A DNA stretch of 64,000 nucleotides from Siphonodentalium dalli (lineage: Eukaryota; Mollusca; Scaphopoda; Gadilida; Siphonodentaliidae), in NCBI GenBank assembly GCA_032622095.1, contig CP136064.1, forward strand, positions 142,867,954-142,931,953, given 5' to 3'. This document shows, in pieces, positions 47,971 to 60,400 of the stretch; the stretch's first letter is position 1; each line of letters starts with the position of its first letter. The notes under the pieces are model-generated. The model searched no databases. It was not told the origin of the DNA and saw nothing but the letters and a program-made list of their open reading frames with translations. A program made the position numbers and the translations under genes.

Positions 47971-50900
47971 TAAAAACCGAAAACCGCACCCCTCTAGCAC
48001 ATACGGTTGCCACGGTAGGTGGCCAAAGTGGCAACCATAGTCGTTTTGGTATTTATGAACCGATTTTGACAAAATAAACGGTGCGGTAGGGTGGCCCACC
48101 CCAAAATTAGATATAAATACCCAAAAGCGCACCCTCTAGCCCATATGGTTATCACAGTAGGTGGCCAAAGTGGCAACCATAGCCGTTTAGGCATTTATGA
48201 ACCGATTTTGACCAAATAAACGGTGCCGTAGGGTGGCCCACCCCAAAATTAGATATAAAATCCGAAAACCGCACCCTCTAGCCCATACGCTTGTCACAGT
48301 AGGTGGCCAAAATGGCAACCATAGCCGTTTTGTTATTTATGAACCGATTTTGACCAAATAAACGGTGCGGTAGGGTGGCCCGCCCCAAAATTATATATAA
48401 AAACCCAAAACCGCACCACTCTAGCTTACACGGTTGCCACAGTAGGTGGCCAAATTGGCAACCATGGCCGTTTTGGTATTTATGAACCGATTTTGTCCAA
48501 ATAAACGATGCGGTAGGGTGGCCCACCCCAAAATTAGATATAAAATCCGAAAACCGCACCCTCTAGCCCATACGCTTGTCACAGTAGGTGGCCAAAGTGG
48601 CAACCATAGCCGTTTAGGTATTAATGAACCGATTTTGACCAAATAAACGGAGCCGTATGGTAGCCCACCCCAAAATTAGATTGAAAACCGAAAACCGCAC
48701 CCCTCTAGTCCATACGGTTGCCACGATAGGTGGCCTAAGTGGCAACCTATGCCGTTTTGGTATTTATGAACCGATTTTGAACAAATAAACGGTGCCGTAG
48801 GGTGGCCCACCCCAAAATAAGATTTAAAAAACGAAAACCGCACCCCTCTAGCCCATACGGTTGCCACGGTAGGTGGCCAAAGTGGCAACCGTAGCCGTTT
48901 TGGTATTTATGAACCGATTTTGACAAAATAAACGGTGCGGTAGGGTGGCCCACCCCCAAATTAGATATAAAAACCGAAAACCGCACCCTCTAGCCCATAC
49001 GGTTGTCACAGTAGGTGGCCAAAGTGGCAACCATAGCCGTTTAGGTATTTATGAACCGATTTTGACCAAATAAACGGTGCCGTATGGTAGCCCACCCCAA
49101 AATTATATATAAAAACCGAAAACCGCACCCCTCTAGCCCATACGGTTGCCTCGGAAGGTTGCCAAAGTGGCAACCATAGCCGTTTTGGTATTTATGAACC
49201 GATTTTGTCCAAATAAACGGTGCGGTATGGTGGCCACCCCAAAATTAGATATAAAATCTGAAAACCGCACCCTCTAGCCCATACGCTTGTCACAGTAGGT
49301 GGCCAAAGTGGCAACCATAGTCGTTTAGGTATTAATGAACCGATTTTGACCAAATAAACGGTGCCGTATGGTAGCCCACCCCAAAATTAGATATGAAAAC
49401 CGAAAACCGCACACCTCTATTCCATACGGTTGTCACGGTAGGTGGCCAATGTGGCAACCAATGCCGTTTTGGTATTTATGAACCGATTTTGACCAAATAA
49501 ACGGTGCCGTAGGGTGGCCCACCCCAAAATAAGATATAAAAACCGAAAACCGCACCCCTCTAGCACATACGGTTGCCACGGTAGGTGGCCAAAGTGGCAA
49601 CCATAGTCGTTTTGGTATTTATGAACCGATTTTGACAAAATAAACGGTGCGGTAGGGTGGCCCACCCCAAAATTAGATATAAATACCCAAAAGCGCACCC
49701 TCTAGCCCATATGGTTATCACAGTAGGTGGCCAAAGTGGCAACCATAGCCGTTTAGGCATTTATGAACCGATTTTGACCAAATAAACGGTGCCGTAGGGT
49801 GGCCCACCCAAAATTAGATATAAAATCCGAAAACCGCACCCTCTAGCCCATACGCTTGTCACAGTAGGTGGCCAAAATGGCAACCATAGCCGTTTTGTTA
49901 TTTATGAACCGATTTTGACCAAATAAACGGTGCGGTAGGGTGGCCCGCCCCAAAATTATATATAAAAACCCAAAACCGCACCACTCTAGCTTACACGGTT
50001 GCCACAGTAGGTGGCCAAATTGGCAACCATGGCCGTTTTGGTATTTATGAACCGATTTTGTCCAAATAAACGATGCGGTAGGGTGGCCCACCCCAAAATT
50101 AGATATAAAATCCGAAAACCGCACCCTCTAGCCCATACGCTTGTCACAGTAGGTGGCCAAAGTGGCAACCATAGCCGTTTAGGTATTAATGAACCGATTT
50201 TGACCAAATAAACGGAGCCGTATGGTAGCCCACCCCAAAATTAGATTGAAAACCGAAAACCGCACCCCTCTAGTCCATACGGTTGCCACGGTAGGTGGCC
50301 AAAGTGGCAACCTATGCCGTTTTGGTATTTATGAACCGATTTTGAACAAATAAACGGTGCCGTAGGGTGGCCCACCCAAAATAAGATTTAAAAACCGAAA
50401 ACCGCACCCCTCTAGCCCATACGGTTGCCACGGTAGGTGGCCAAAGTGGCAACCGTAGCCGTTTTGGTATTTATGAACCGATTTTGACCACATAAACGGT
50501 GCCGTAGGGTGGCCCACCCCAAAATTAGATATAAAAACTGAAAACCCCACCCCTCTAGCCCATACGGTTGTCACAGTAGGTGGCCAAAGTGGCAACCATA
50601 GCCGTTTAGGTATTTATGAACCGATTTTGACCAAATAAACGGTGCCGTATGGTAGCCCACCCCAAAATTATATATAAAAACCGAAAACCGCACCCCTCTA
50701 GCCCATACGGTTGCCTCGGAAGGTTGCCAAAGTGGCAACCATAGCCGTTTTGGTATTTATGAACCGATTTTGTCCAAATAAACGGTGCGTTATGGTGGCC
50801 ACCCCAAAATTAGATATAAAATCTGAAAACCGCACCCTCTAGCCCATACGCTTGTCACAGTAGGTGGCCAAAGTGGCAACCATAGTCGTTTTGGTATTTA

Positions 50901-53900
50901 TGAACCGATTTTGACAAAATAAACGGTGCGGTAGGGTGGCCCACCCCAAAATTAGATATAAATACCCAAAAGCGCACCCTCTAGCCCATATGGTTATCAC
51001 AGTAGGTGGCCAAAGTGGCAACCATAGCCGTTTAGGCATTTATGAACCGATTTTGACCAAATAAACGGTGCGGTAGGGTGGCCCGCCCCAAAATTAGATA
51101 TAAAAACCGAAAACCGCACCCCTCTAGCCCATACGGTTGCCACAGTAGGTGGCCAAAATGGCAACCATAGCCGTTTTGTTATTTATGAACCGATTTTGAC
51201 AAAATAAACGGTGCCGTAGGGTGGCCCACCCCAAAATTAGATATAAAATCCGAAAACCGCACCCTCTAGCCCATACGCTTGTCACAGTAGGTGGCCAAAG
51301 TGGCAACCATAGCCGTTTAGGTATTAATGAACCGATTTTGACAAAATAAACGGTGCCGTATGGTAGCCCACCCCAAAATATTAGATATAATAACCGAAAA
51401 CCGCACCCCTCTAGCCCATACGGTTGTCACAGTAGGTGGCCAAATTGGCAACCATAGCCGTTTTGGTATTTATGAACCGATTTTGTCCAAATAAACGATG
51501 CGGTAGGGTGGCCCACCCCAAAATTAGATATAAAATCCGAAAACCGCACCCTCTAGCCCATACGCTTGTCACAGTAGGTGGCCAAAGTGCCAACCATAGC
51601 CGTTTAGGTATTAATGAACCGATTTTGACCAAATAAACGGTGCCGTATGGTAGCCCACCCCAAAATTAGATTGAAAACCGAAAACCGCACCCCTCTAGTC
51701 CATACGGTTGCCACGGTAGGTGGCCAAAGTGGCAACCTATGCCGTTTTGGTATTTATGAACCGATTTTGACCAAATAAACGGTGCCGTATGGTAGCCCAC
51801 CCCAAAATTATATATAAAAACCGAAAACCGCACCCCTCTAGCCCATACGGTTGCCTCGGAAGGTTGCCAAAGTGGCAACCATAGCCGTTTTGGTATTTAT
51901 GAACCGATTTTGTCCAAATAAACGGTGCGGTATGGTGGCCACCCCAAAATTAGATATAAAATCTGAAAACCGCACCCTCTAGCCCATACGCTTGTCACAG
52001 TAGGTGGCCAAAGTGGCAACCATAGTCGTTTAGGTATTAATGAACCGATTTTGACCAAATAAACGGTGCCGTATGGTAGCCCACCCCAAAATTAGATATA
52101 AATACCCAAAAGCGCACCCTCTAGCCCATATGGTTATCACAGTAGGTGGCCAAAGTGGCAACCATAGCCGTTTAGGTATTTATGAACCGATTTTGACCAA
52201 ATAAACGGTGCGGTAGGGTGGCCCGCCCCAAAATTAGATATAAAAACCGAAAACCGCACCCCTCTAGCCCATACGGTTGCCACAGTAGGTGGCCAAAGTG
52301 GCAACCATAGCCGTTTAGGTATTTATGAACCGATTTTGACAAAATAAACGGTGCCGTAGGGTGGCCCACCCCAAAATTAGATATAAAATCCGAAAACCGC
52401 ACCCTCTAGCCCATACGCTTGTCACAGTAGGTGGCCAAAGTGGCAACCATAGCCGTTTAGGTATTAATGAACCGATTTTGACAAAATAAACGGTGCCGTA
52501 TGGTAGCCCACCCCAAAATATTAGATATAATAACCGAAAACCGCACCCCTCTAGCCCATACGGTTGTCACAGTAGGTGGCCAAATTGGCAACCATAGCCG
52601 TTTTGGTATTTATGAACCGATTTTGTCCAAATAAACGATGCGGTAGGGTGGCCCACCCCAAAATTAGATATAAAATCCGAAAACCGCACCCTCTAGCCCA
52701 TACGCTTGTCACAGTAGGTGGCCAAAGTGCCAACCATAGCCGTTTAGGTATTAATGAACCGATTTTGACCAAATAAACGGTGCCGTATGGTAGCCCACCC
52801 CAAAATTAGATTGAAAACCGAAAACCGCACCCCTCTAGTCCATACGGTTGCCACGGTAGGTGGCCAAAGTGGCAACCTATGCCGTTTTGGTATTTATGAA
52901 CCGATTTTGACCAAATGAACGGTGCCATATGGTAGCCCACCCCAAAATTATATATAAAAACCGAAAACCGCACCCCTCTAGCCCATACGGTTGCCTCGGA
53001 AGGTTGCCAAAGTGGCAACCATAGCCGTTTTGGTATTTATGAACCGATTTTGTCCAAATAAACGGTGCGGTATGGTGGCCACCCCAAAATTAGATATAAA
53101 ATCTGAAAACCGCACCCTCTAGCCCATACGCTTGTCACAGTAGGTGGCCAAAGTGGCAACCATAGTCGTTTAGGTATTAATGAACCGATTTTGACCAAAT
53201 AAACGGTGCCGTATGGTAGCCCACCCCAAAATTAGATATGAAAACCGAAAACCGCACACCTCTATTCCATACGGTTGCCACGGTAGGTGGCCAATGTGGC
53301 AACCAATGCCGTTTTGGTATTTATGAACCGATTTTGACCAAATAAACTGTGCCGTATGGTAGCCCACCCCAAAATTAGATATGAAAACCGAAAACCGCAC
53401 ACCTCTAGTCCATACGGTTGCCACGGTAGGTGGCCAATGTGGCAACCAATGCCGTTTTGGTATTTATGAACCGATTTTGACCAAATGAACGGTGCCGTAT
53501 GGTAGCCCACCCCAAAATTATATATAAAAACCGAAAACCGCACCCCTCTAGCCCATACGGTTGCCTCGGAAGGTTGCCAAAGTGGCAACCATAGCCGTTT
53601 TGGTATTTATGAACCGATTTTGTCCAAATAAACGGTGCGGTATGGTGGCCACCCCAAAATTAGATATAAAATCTGAAAACCGCACCCTCTAGCCCATACG
53701 CTTGTCACAGTAGGTGGCCAAAGTGGCAACCATAGTCGTTTAGGTATTAATGAACCGATTTTGACCAAATAAACGGTGCCGTATGGTAGCCCACCCCAAA
53801 ATTAGATATAAATACCCAAAAGCGCACCCTCTAGCCCATATGGTTATCACAGTAGGTGGCCAAAGTGGCAACCATAGCCGTTTAGGTATTTATGAACCGA

Positions 53901-56235
53901 TTTTGACCAAATAAACGGTGCGGTAGGGTGGCCCGCCCCAAAATTAGATATAAAAACCGAAAACCGCACCCCTCTAGCCCATACGGTTGCCACAGTAGGT
54001 GGCCAAAGTGGCAACCATAGCCGTTTAGGTATTTATGAACCGATTTTGACAAAATAAACGGTGCCGTAGGGTGGACCACCCCAAAATTAGATATAAAATC
54101 CGAAAACCGCACCCTCTAGCCCATACGCTTGTCACAGTAGGTGGCCAAAGTGGCAACCATAGCCGTTTAGGTATTAATGAACCGATTTTGACAAAATAAA
54201 CGGTGCCGTATGGTAGCCCACCCCAAAATATTAGATATAATAACCGAAAACCGCACCCCTCTAGCCCATACGGTTGTCACAGTAGGTGGCCAAATTGGCA
54301 ACCATAGCCGTTTTGGTATTTATGAACCGATTTTGTCCAAATAAACGATGCGGTAGGGTGGCCCACCCCAAAATTAGATATAAAATCCGAAAACCGCACC
54401 CTCTAGCCCATACGCTTGTCACAGTAGGTGGCCAAAGTGCCAACCATAGCCGTTTAGGTATTAATGAACCGATTTTGACCAAATAAACGGTGCCGTATGG
54501 TAGCCCACCCCAAAATTAGATTGAAAACCGAAAACCGCACCCCTCTAGTCCATACGGTTGCCACGGTAGGTGGCCAAAGTGGCAACCTATGCCGTTTTGG
54601 TATTTATGAACCGATTTTGACCAAATGAACGGTGCCGTATGGTAGCCCACCCCAAAATTATATATAAAAACCGAAAACCGCACCCCTCTAGCCCATACGG
54701 TTGCCTCGGAAGGTTGCCAAAGTGGCAACCATAGCCGTTTTGGTATTTATGAACCGATTTTGTCCAAATAAACGGTGCGGTATGGTGGCCACCCCAAAAT
54801 TAGGTATAAAATCTGAAAACCGCACCCTCTAGCCCATACGCTTGTCACAGTAGGTGGCCAAAGTGGCAACCATAGTCGTTTAGGTATTAATGAACCGATT
54901 TTGACCAAATAAACGGTGCCGTATGGTAGCCCACCCCAAAATTAGATATGAAAACCGAAAACCGCACACCTCTATTCCATACGGTTGCCACGGTAGGTGG
55001 CCAATGTGGCAACCAATGCCGTTTTGGTATTTATGAACCGATTTTGACCAAATAAACTGTGCCGTATGGTAGCCCACCCCAAAATTAGATATGAAAACCG
55101 AAAACCGCACACCTCTAGTCCATACGGTTGCCACGGTAGGTGGCCAATGTGGCAACCAATGCCGTTTTGGTATTTATGAACCGATTTTGACCAAATAAAC
55201 GGTGCCGTAGGGTGGCCCACCCCAAAATAAAATATATAAACCGAAAACCGCACCCCTCTAGCACATACGGTTGCCACGGTAGGTGGCCAAAGTGGCAACC
55301 ATAGCCGTTTTGGTATTTATGAACCGATTTTGACAAAATAAACGGTGCGGTAGGGTGGCCCACCCCCAAATTAGATATAAAAAACGAAAATCGCACCCCT
55401 CTAGCCCATACGGTTGCCACAGTATGTGGCCAAAGTGGCAACCATAGCCGTTTTGGTATTTATGAACCGATTTTGACCAAATAAACGGAGCCGTAGGGTG
55501 GCCCACCCGAAAATTAGATATACAAACCGAAAACCACACCCCTCTAGCCCATACGGTTGCCACAGTAGGTGGCCAAAGTGGCAACCATAGCCGTTTTGGT
55601 ATTTATGAACCGATTTTGACCACATAAACGGTGCCGTAGGGTGGCCCACCCCAAAATTAGATATTAAAACCGAAAACCGCACCCCTCTAGCCCATACGTT
55701 TGTCACAGTAGGTGGCCAAAGTGGCAACCATAGCCGTTTAGGTATTTATGAACCGATTTTGACCAAATAAACGGTGCCGTATGGTAGCCCACCCCAAAAT
55801 TATATATAAAAACCGAAAACCGCACCCCTCTAGCCCATACGGTTGCCTCGGAAGGTTGCCAAAGTGGCAACCATAGCCGTTTTGGTATTTATGAACCGAT
55901 TTTGTCCAAATAAACGGTGCGGTATGGTGGCCACCCCAAAATTAGATATAAAATCTGAAAACCGCACCCTCTAGCCCATACGCTTGTCACAGTAGGTGGC
56001 CAAAGTGGCAACCATAGTCGTTTAGGTATTAATGAACCGATTTTGACCAAATAAACGGTGCCGTATGGTAGCCCACCCCAAAATTAGATATGAAAACCGA
56101 AAACCGCACACCTCTAGTCCATACGGTTGCCACGGTAGGTGGCCAATGTGGCAACCAATGCCGTTTTGGTATTTATGAACCGATTTTGACCAAATAAACG
56201 GTGCCGTAGGGTGGCCCACCCCAAAATAAGATATA
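47971..56235. repeat. 143-bp satellite array, domain II, second part
   Basis: Satellite resumes after the insertion at ATAAAAACCGAAAACCGC and continues to the second insertion. Most of it (48892 onward) is the second copy of the 9,471-bp duplicated block. Confidence 0.96.
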
Positions 56236-57442
56236 ACGAGAGGCCGATCACGATCGGCAGATGTTAACCCATCCCTTGGCGATAAAAATTTAATATTATC
56301 GGATAAATGAGAGTTTTGGTGTTCAATTATAGAGTATACTGTTATGTACTATTATAGACAAATGTACATAACACAAATTATTGGAATTTATGGGTCACTG
56401 GCATTTATATAAGAGAATGCACTGGTACAGAATCTGTAATGCTAAACCGCCACAGCCAGCAAGCCCATGGGTTAAATGTGTAGGTGTGACCTGGACATGG
56501 AATACTTGGGTTAAGAGAGTCCAATTTAAGTTTACAATAATAATGTGTCCTAGTATACAGATAAGCAACCTCACCACTGACCCATTAATATCAATTATAT
56601 AGCAGCACAGATGTCCATGTCTACTGTTAATAGCTTGTGATGTTTATTGTTGAATCTTTATTTTAAATTAGATGCCATAGCCTTATGTATCAGATTATTT
56701 GCACATTGGCATAAGTCCAAAGGCAATTGGTGAATTGGATTTAATGTTGCTCCAAACAGATTTACCAGTACATAACACAAGATTTTGGACCGATTTAATC
56801 AAATTTGGTGTGGTGATTCGGGGTACCCTTGGCAGAGTTATAATGGTGTTAGTTTTTCAATTTTTTTAAACTTATTTAAAAAAATTAAAGGGACACATTG
56901 GAAATCTTTTTATCATAATCATCAATATCTAAATGAAAACAAATGACAATGTCAATGACATTTTTTTTATTATTATTATAAAAGTTAAAAATAATTTTTT
57001 TTTTAAATCGATTCAATTTTTCATTTTTTTTTCGAAAAAGGGTCATAACTCCTTTAAAATTAATCGGATCAAACCCATATTCGAACTCGGTCTGTATTTT
57101 GGGCTGAGAAACTCACATACCAAATTTGGTTCCGATCAGATAAAAAATGTTTGAGTTATGGCAGAATGGGTGAATTCTAAGTCGAAAAAGGGCCATAACT
57201 CTGTACAAAAAGGTTGGATCAAACCCATATTCGAACTCGATCTGTATTTTGGGCTGAAAACCCCATATACAAAATTTGGTTTTGATCAGGTAAAAAATGT
57301 TTGAGTTATCGCATTACACGTAAAGTGTCTACGGACGGACAGACGGACGGACAGACGGACGGACGGACGGACGGACGGACGAACGACGAGTGGTCAATCC
57401 GGACAACGACACTATGTTTACCATACATGGTATGGGTAAACA
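56236..57442. mobile_element. 1.2-kb transposon-like insertion, copy 2
   Basis: Near-identical to 46765-47970 and at the same place in the same monomer, with the same TA flanks, so it arose by duplication of the region and not by a second insertion. Differences are almost all single-base length changes: GGGTCACTGG vs GGGGTCACTGG, GCCAGCAAG vs GCAGCAAG, TTGGTGAATT vs TTGTGAATT, GGACCGATTT vs GGACGATTT, and T-run and A-run lengths. Confidence 0.85.
57331..57385. repeat. (ACGG)n microsatellite inside insertion copy 2
   Basis: Same length and interruptions as the tract at 47859-47913. For a fast-mutating microsatellite this points to a recent duplication. Confidence 0.9.
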
Positions 57443-60400
57443 TAAAAACCGAAAACCGCACCCCTCTAGCACATACGGTTGCCACGGTAGGTGGCCAAAG
57501 TGGCAACCATAGTCGTTTTGGTATTTATGAACCGATTTTGACAAAATAAACGGTGCGGTAGGGTGGCCCACCCCAAAATTAGATATAAATACCCAAAAGC
57601 GCACCCTCTAGCCCATATGGTTATCACAGTAGGTGGCCAAAGTGGCAACCATAGCCGTTTAGGCATTTATGAACCGATTTTGACCAAATAAACGGTGCCG
57701 TAGGGTGGCCCACCCCAAAATTAGATATAAAATCCGAAAACCGCACCCTCTAGCCCATACGCTTGTCACAGTAGGTGGCCAAAATGGCAACCATAGCCGT
57801 TTTGTTATTTATGAACCGATTTTGACCAAATAAACGGTGCGGTAGGGTGGCCCGCCCCAAAATTATATATAAAAACCCAAAACCGCACCACTCTAGCTTA
57901 CACGGTTGCCACAGTAGGTGGCCAAATTGGCAACCATGGCCGTTTTGGTATTTATGAACCGATTTTGTCCAAATAAACGATGCGGTAGGGTGGCCCACCC
58001 CAAAATTAGATATAAAATCCGAAAACCGCACCCTCTAGCCCATACGCTTGTCACAGTAGGTGGCCAAAGTGGCAACCATAGCCGTTTAGGTATTAATGAA
58101 CCGATTTTGACCAAATAAACGGAGCCGTATGGTAGCCCACCCCAAAATTAGATTGAAAACCGAAAACCGCACCCCTCTAGTCCATACGGTTGCCACGATA
58201 GGTGGCCTAAGTGGCAACCTATGCCGTTTTGGTATTTATGAACCGATTTTGAACAAATAAACGGTGCCGTAGGGTGGCCCACCCCAAAATAAGATTTAAA
58301 AAACGAAAACCGCACCCCTCTAGCCCATACGGTTGCCACGGTAGGTGGCCAAAGTGGCAACCGTAGCCGTTTTGGTATTTATGAACCGATTTTGACCACA
58401 TAAACGGTGCCGTAGGGTGGCCCACCCCAAAATTATATATAAAAACCGAAAACCGCACCCCTCTAGCCCATACGGTTGTCACAGTAGGTGGCCAAAGTGG
58501 CAACCATAGCCGTTTAGGTATTTATGAACCGATTTTGACCAAATAAACGGTGCCGTATGGTAGCCCACCCCAAAATTATATATAAAAACCGAAAACCGCA
58601 CCCCTCTATACGGTTGCCTCGGAAGGTTGCCAAAGTGGCAACCATAGCCGTTTTGGTATTTATGAACCGATTTTGTCCAAATAAACGGTGCGGTATGGTG
58701 GCCACCCCAAAATTAGATATACAATCTGAAAACCGCACCCTCTAGCCCATACGCTTGTCACAGTAGGTGGCCAAAGTGGCAACCATAGTCGTTTAGGTAT
58801 TAATGAACCGATTTTGACCAAATAAACGGTGCCGTATGGTAGCCCACCCCAAAATTAGATATGAAAACCGAAAACCGCACACCTCTAGTACATACGGTTG
58901 CCACGGTAGGTGGCCAATGTGGCAACCAATGCCGTTTTGGTATTTATGAACCGATTTTGACCAAATAAACGGTGCCGTAGGGTGGCCCACCCCAAAATAA
59001 GATATAAAAACCGAAAACCGCACCCCTCTAGCACATACGGTTGCCACGGTAGGTGGCCAAAGTGGCAACCATAGTCGTTTTGGTATTTATGAACCGATTT
59101 TGACAAAATAAACGGTGCGGTAGGGTGGCCCACCCCAAAATTAGATATAAATACACAAAAGCGCACCCTCTAGCGCATACGGTTATCACAGTAGGTGGCC
59201 AAAGTGGCAACCATAGCCGTTTAGGCATTTATGAACCGATTTTGACCAAATAAACGGTGCCGTATGGTAGCCCACCCCAAAATTAGATTGAAAACCGAAA
59301 ACCGCACCCCTCTAGTCCATACGGTTGCCACGGTAGGTGGCCAAATGGCAACCTATGCCGTTTTGGTATTTATGAACCGATTTTGACCAAATAAACTGTG
59401 CCGTATGGTAGCCCACCCCAAAATTAGATATAAAAACCGAAAACCGCACCCCTCTAGCCCATACGGTTGCCACAGTAGGTGGCCAAAATGGCAACCATAG
59501 CCTTTTAGGTATTTATGAACCGATTGTGACCAAATAAACGGTGCCGTAGGGTGGCCCACACAAAACTAGATATAAAAACCGAAAAACGCACCCTCTAGCC
59601 CATACGGTTGCCACGGTAGGTGGCCAAAATGGCAACCATAGCCGTTTTGTTATTTATGAACCGATTTTGACCAAATAAACGGTGCCGTAGGGTGGCCCAC
59701 CCCAAAATTAGATATAATAACCGAAAACCGCACCCCTCTAGCCCATACGGTTGTCACAGTAGGTGGCCAAATTGGCAACCATAGTCGTTTTGGTATTTAT
59801 GAACCGATTTTGACAAAATAAACGGTGCGGTAGGGTGGCCCACCCCAAAATTAGATATAAATACCCAAAAGCGCACCCTCTAGCCCATATGGTTATCACA
59901 GTAGGTGGCCAAAGTGGCAACCATAGCCGTTTAGGCATTTATGAACCGATTTTGACCAAATAAACGGTGCCGTAGGGTGGCCCACCCCAAAATTAGATAT
60001 AAAATCCGAAAACCGCACCCTCTAGCCCATACGCTTGTCACAGTAGGTGGCCAAAATGGCAACCATAGCCGTTTTGTTATTTATGAACCGATTTTGACCA
60101 AATAAACGGTGCGGTAGGGTGGCCCGCCCCAAAATTATATATAAAAACCCAAAACCGCACCACTCTAGCTTACACGGTTGCCACAGTAGGTGGCCAAATT
60201 GGCAACCATGGCCGTTTTGGTATTTATGAACCGATTTTGTCCAAATAAACGATGCGGTAGGGTGGCCCACCCCAAAATTAGATATAAAATCCGAAAACCG
60301 CACCCTCTAGCCCATACGCTTGTCACAGTAGGTGGCCAAAGTGGCAACCATAGCCGTTTAGGTATTAATGAACCGATTTTGACCAAATAAACGGAGCCGT

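Larger units (their letters stand above)
39421..48891. repeat. 9,471-bp tandem duplication, copy 1 (includes a transposon)
   Basis: This segment is repeated directly at 48892-58363. Private variants are shared at a constant offset of 9,471-9,472, for example GGTGCGTTATGG (41313 / 50784), GAAAACCCCACC (41068 / 50539) and AATGAACGGTGCCATATGG (43443 / 52914). The same transposon insertion (46765 / 56236) is also shared. The breakpoints fall in TAGCCGTTTTGGTATTTATG or the next few bases, which is identical at both ends. Copy 1 between about 45.4 and 47.5 kb carries many single-base insertions and deletions that copy 2 lacks. Confidence 0.92.
48892..58363. repeat. 9,471-bp tandem duplication, copy 2
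   Basis: Second copy of 39421-48891, in direct tandem. Past 58364 the sequence reads GACCACATAAACGG rather than the GACAAAATAAACGG found at the copy 1/copy 2 junction, which fixes the right boundary within about 30 bp. Confidence 0.92.

Noticed and set aside
47829-48077. Plus-strand frame with a TDGQTDGQ run and the matching minus-strand RPSVRPSV run
   Set aside because: Both are the ACGG microsatellite translated in opposite directions and running into satellite sequence.
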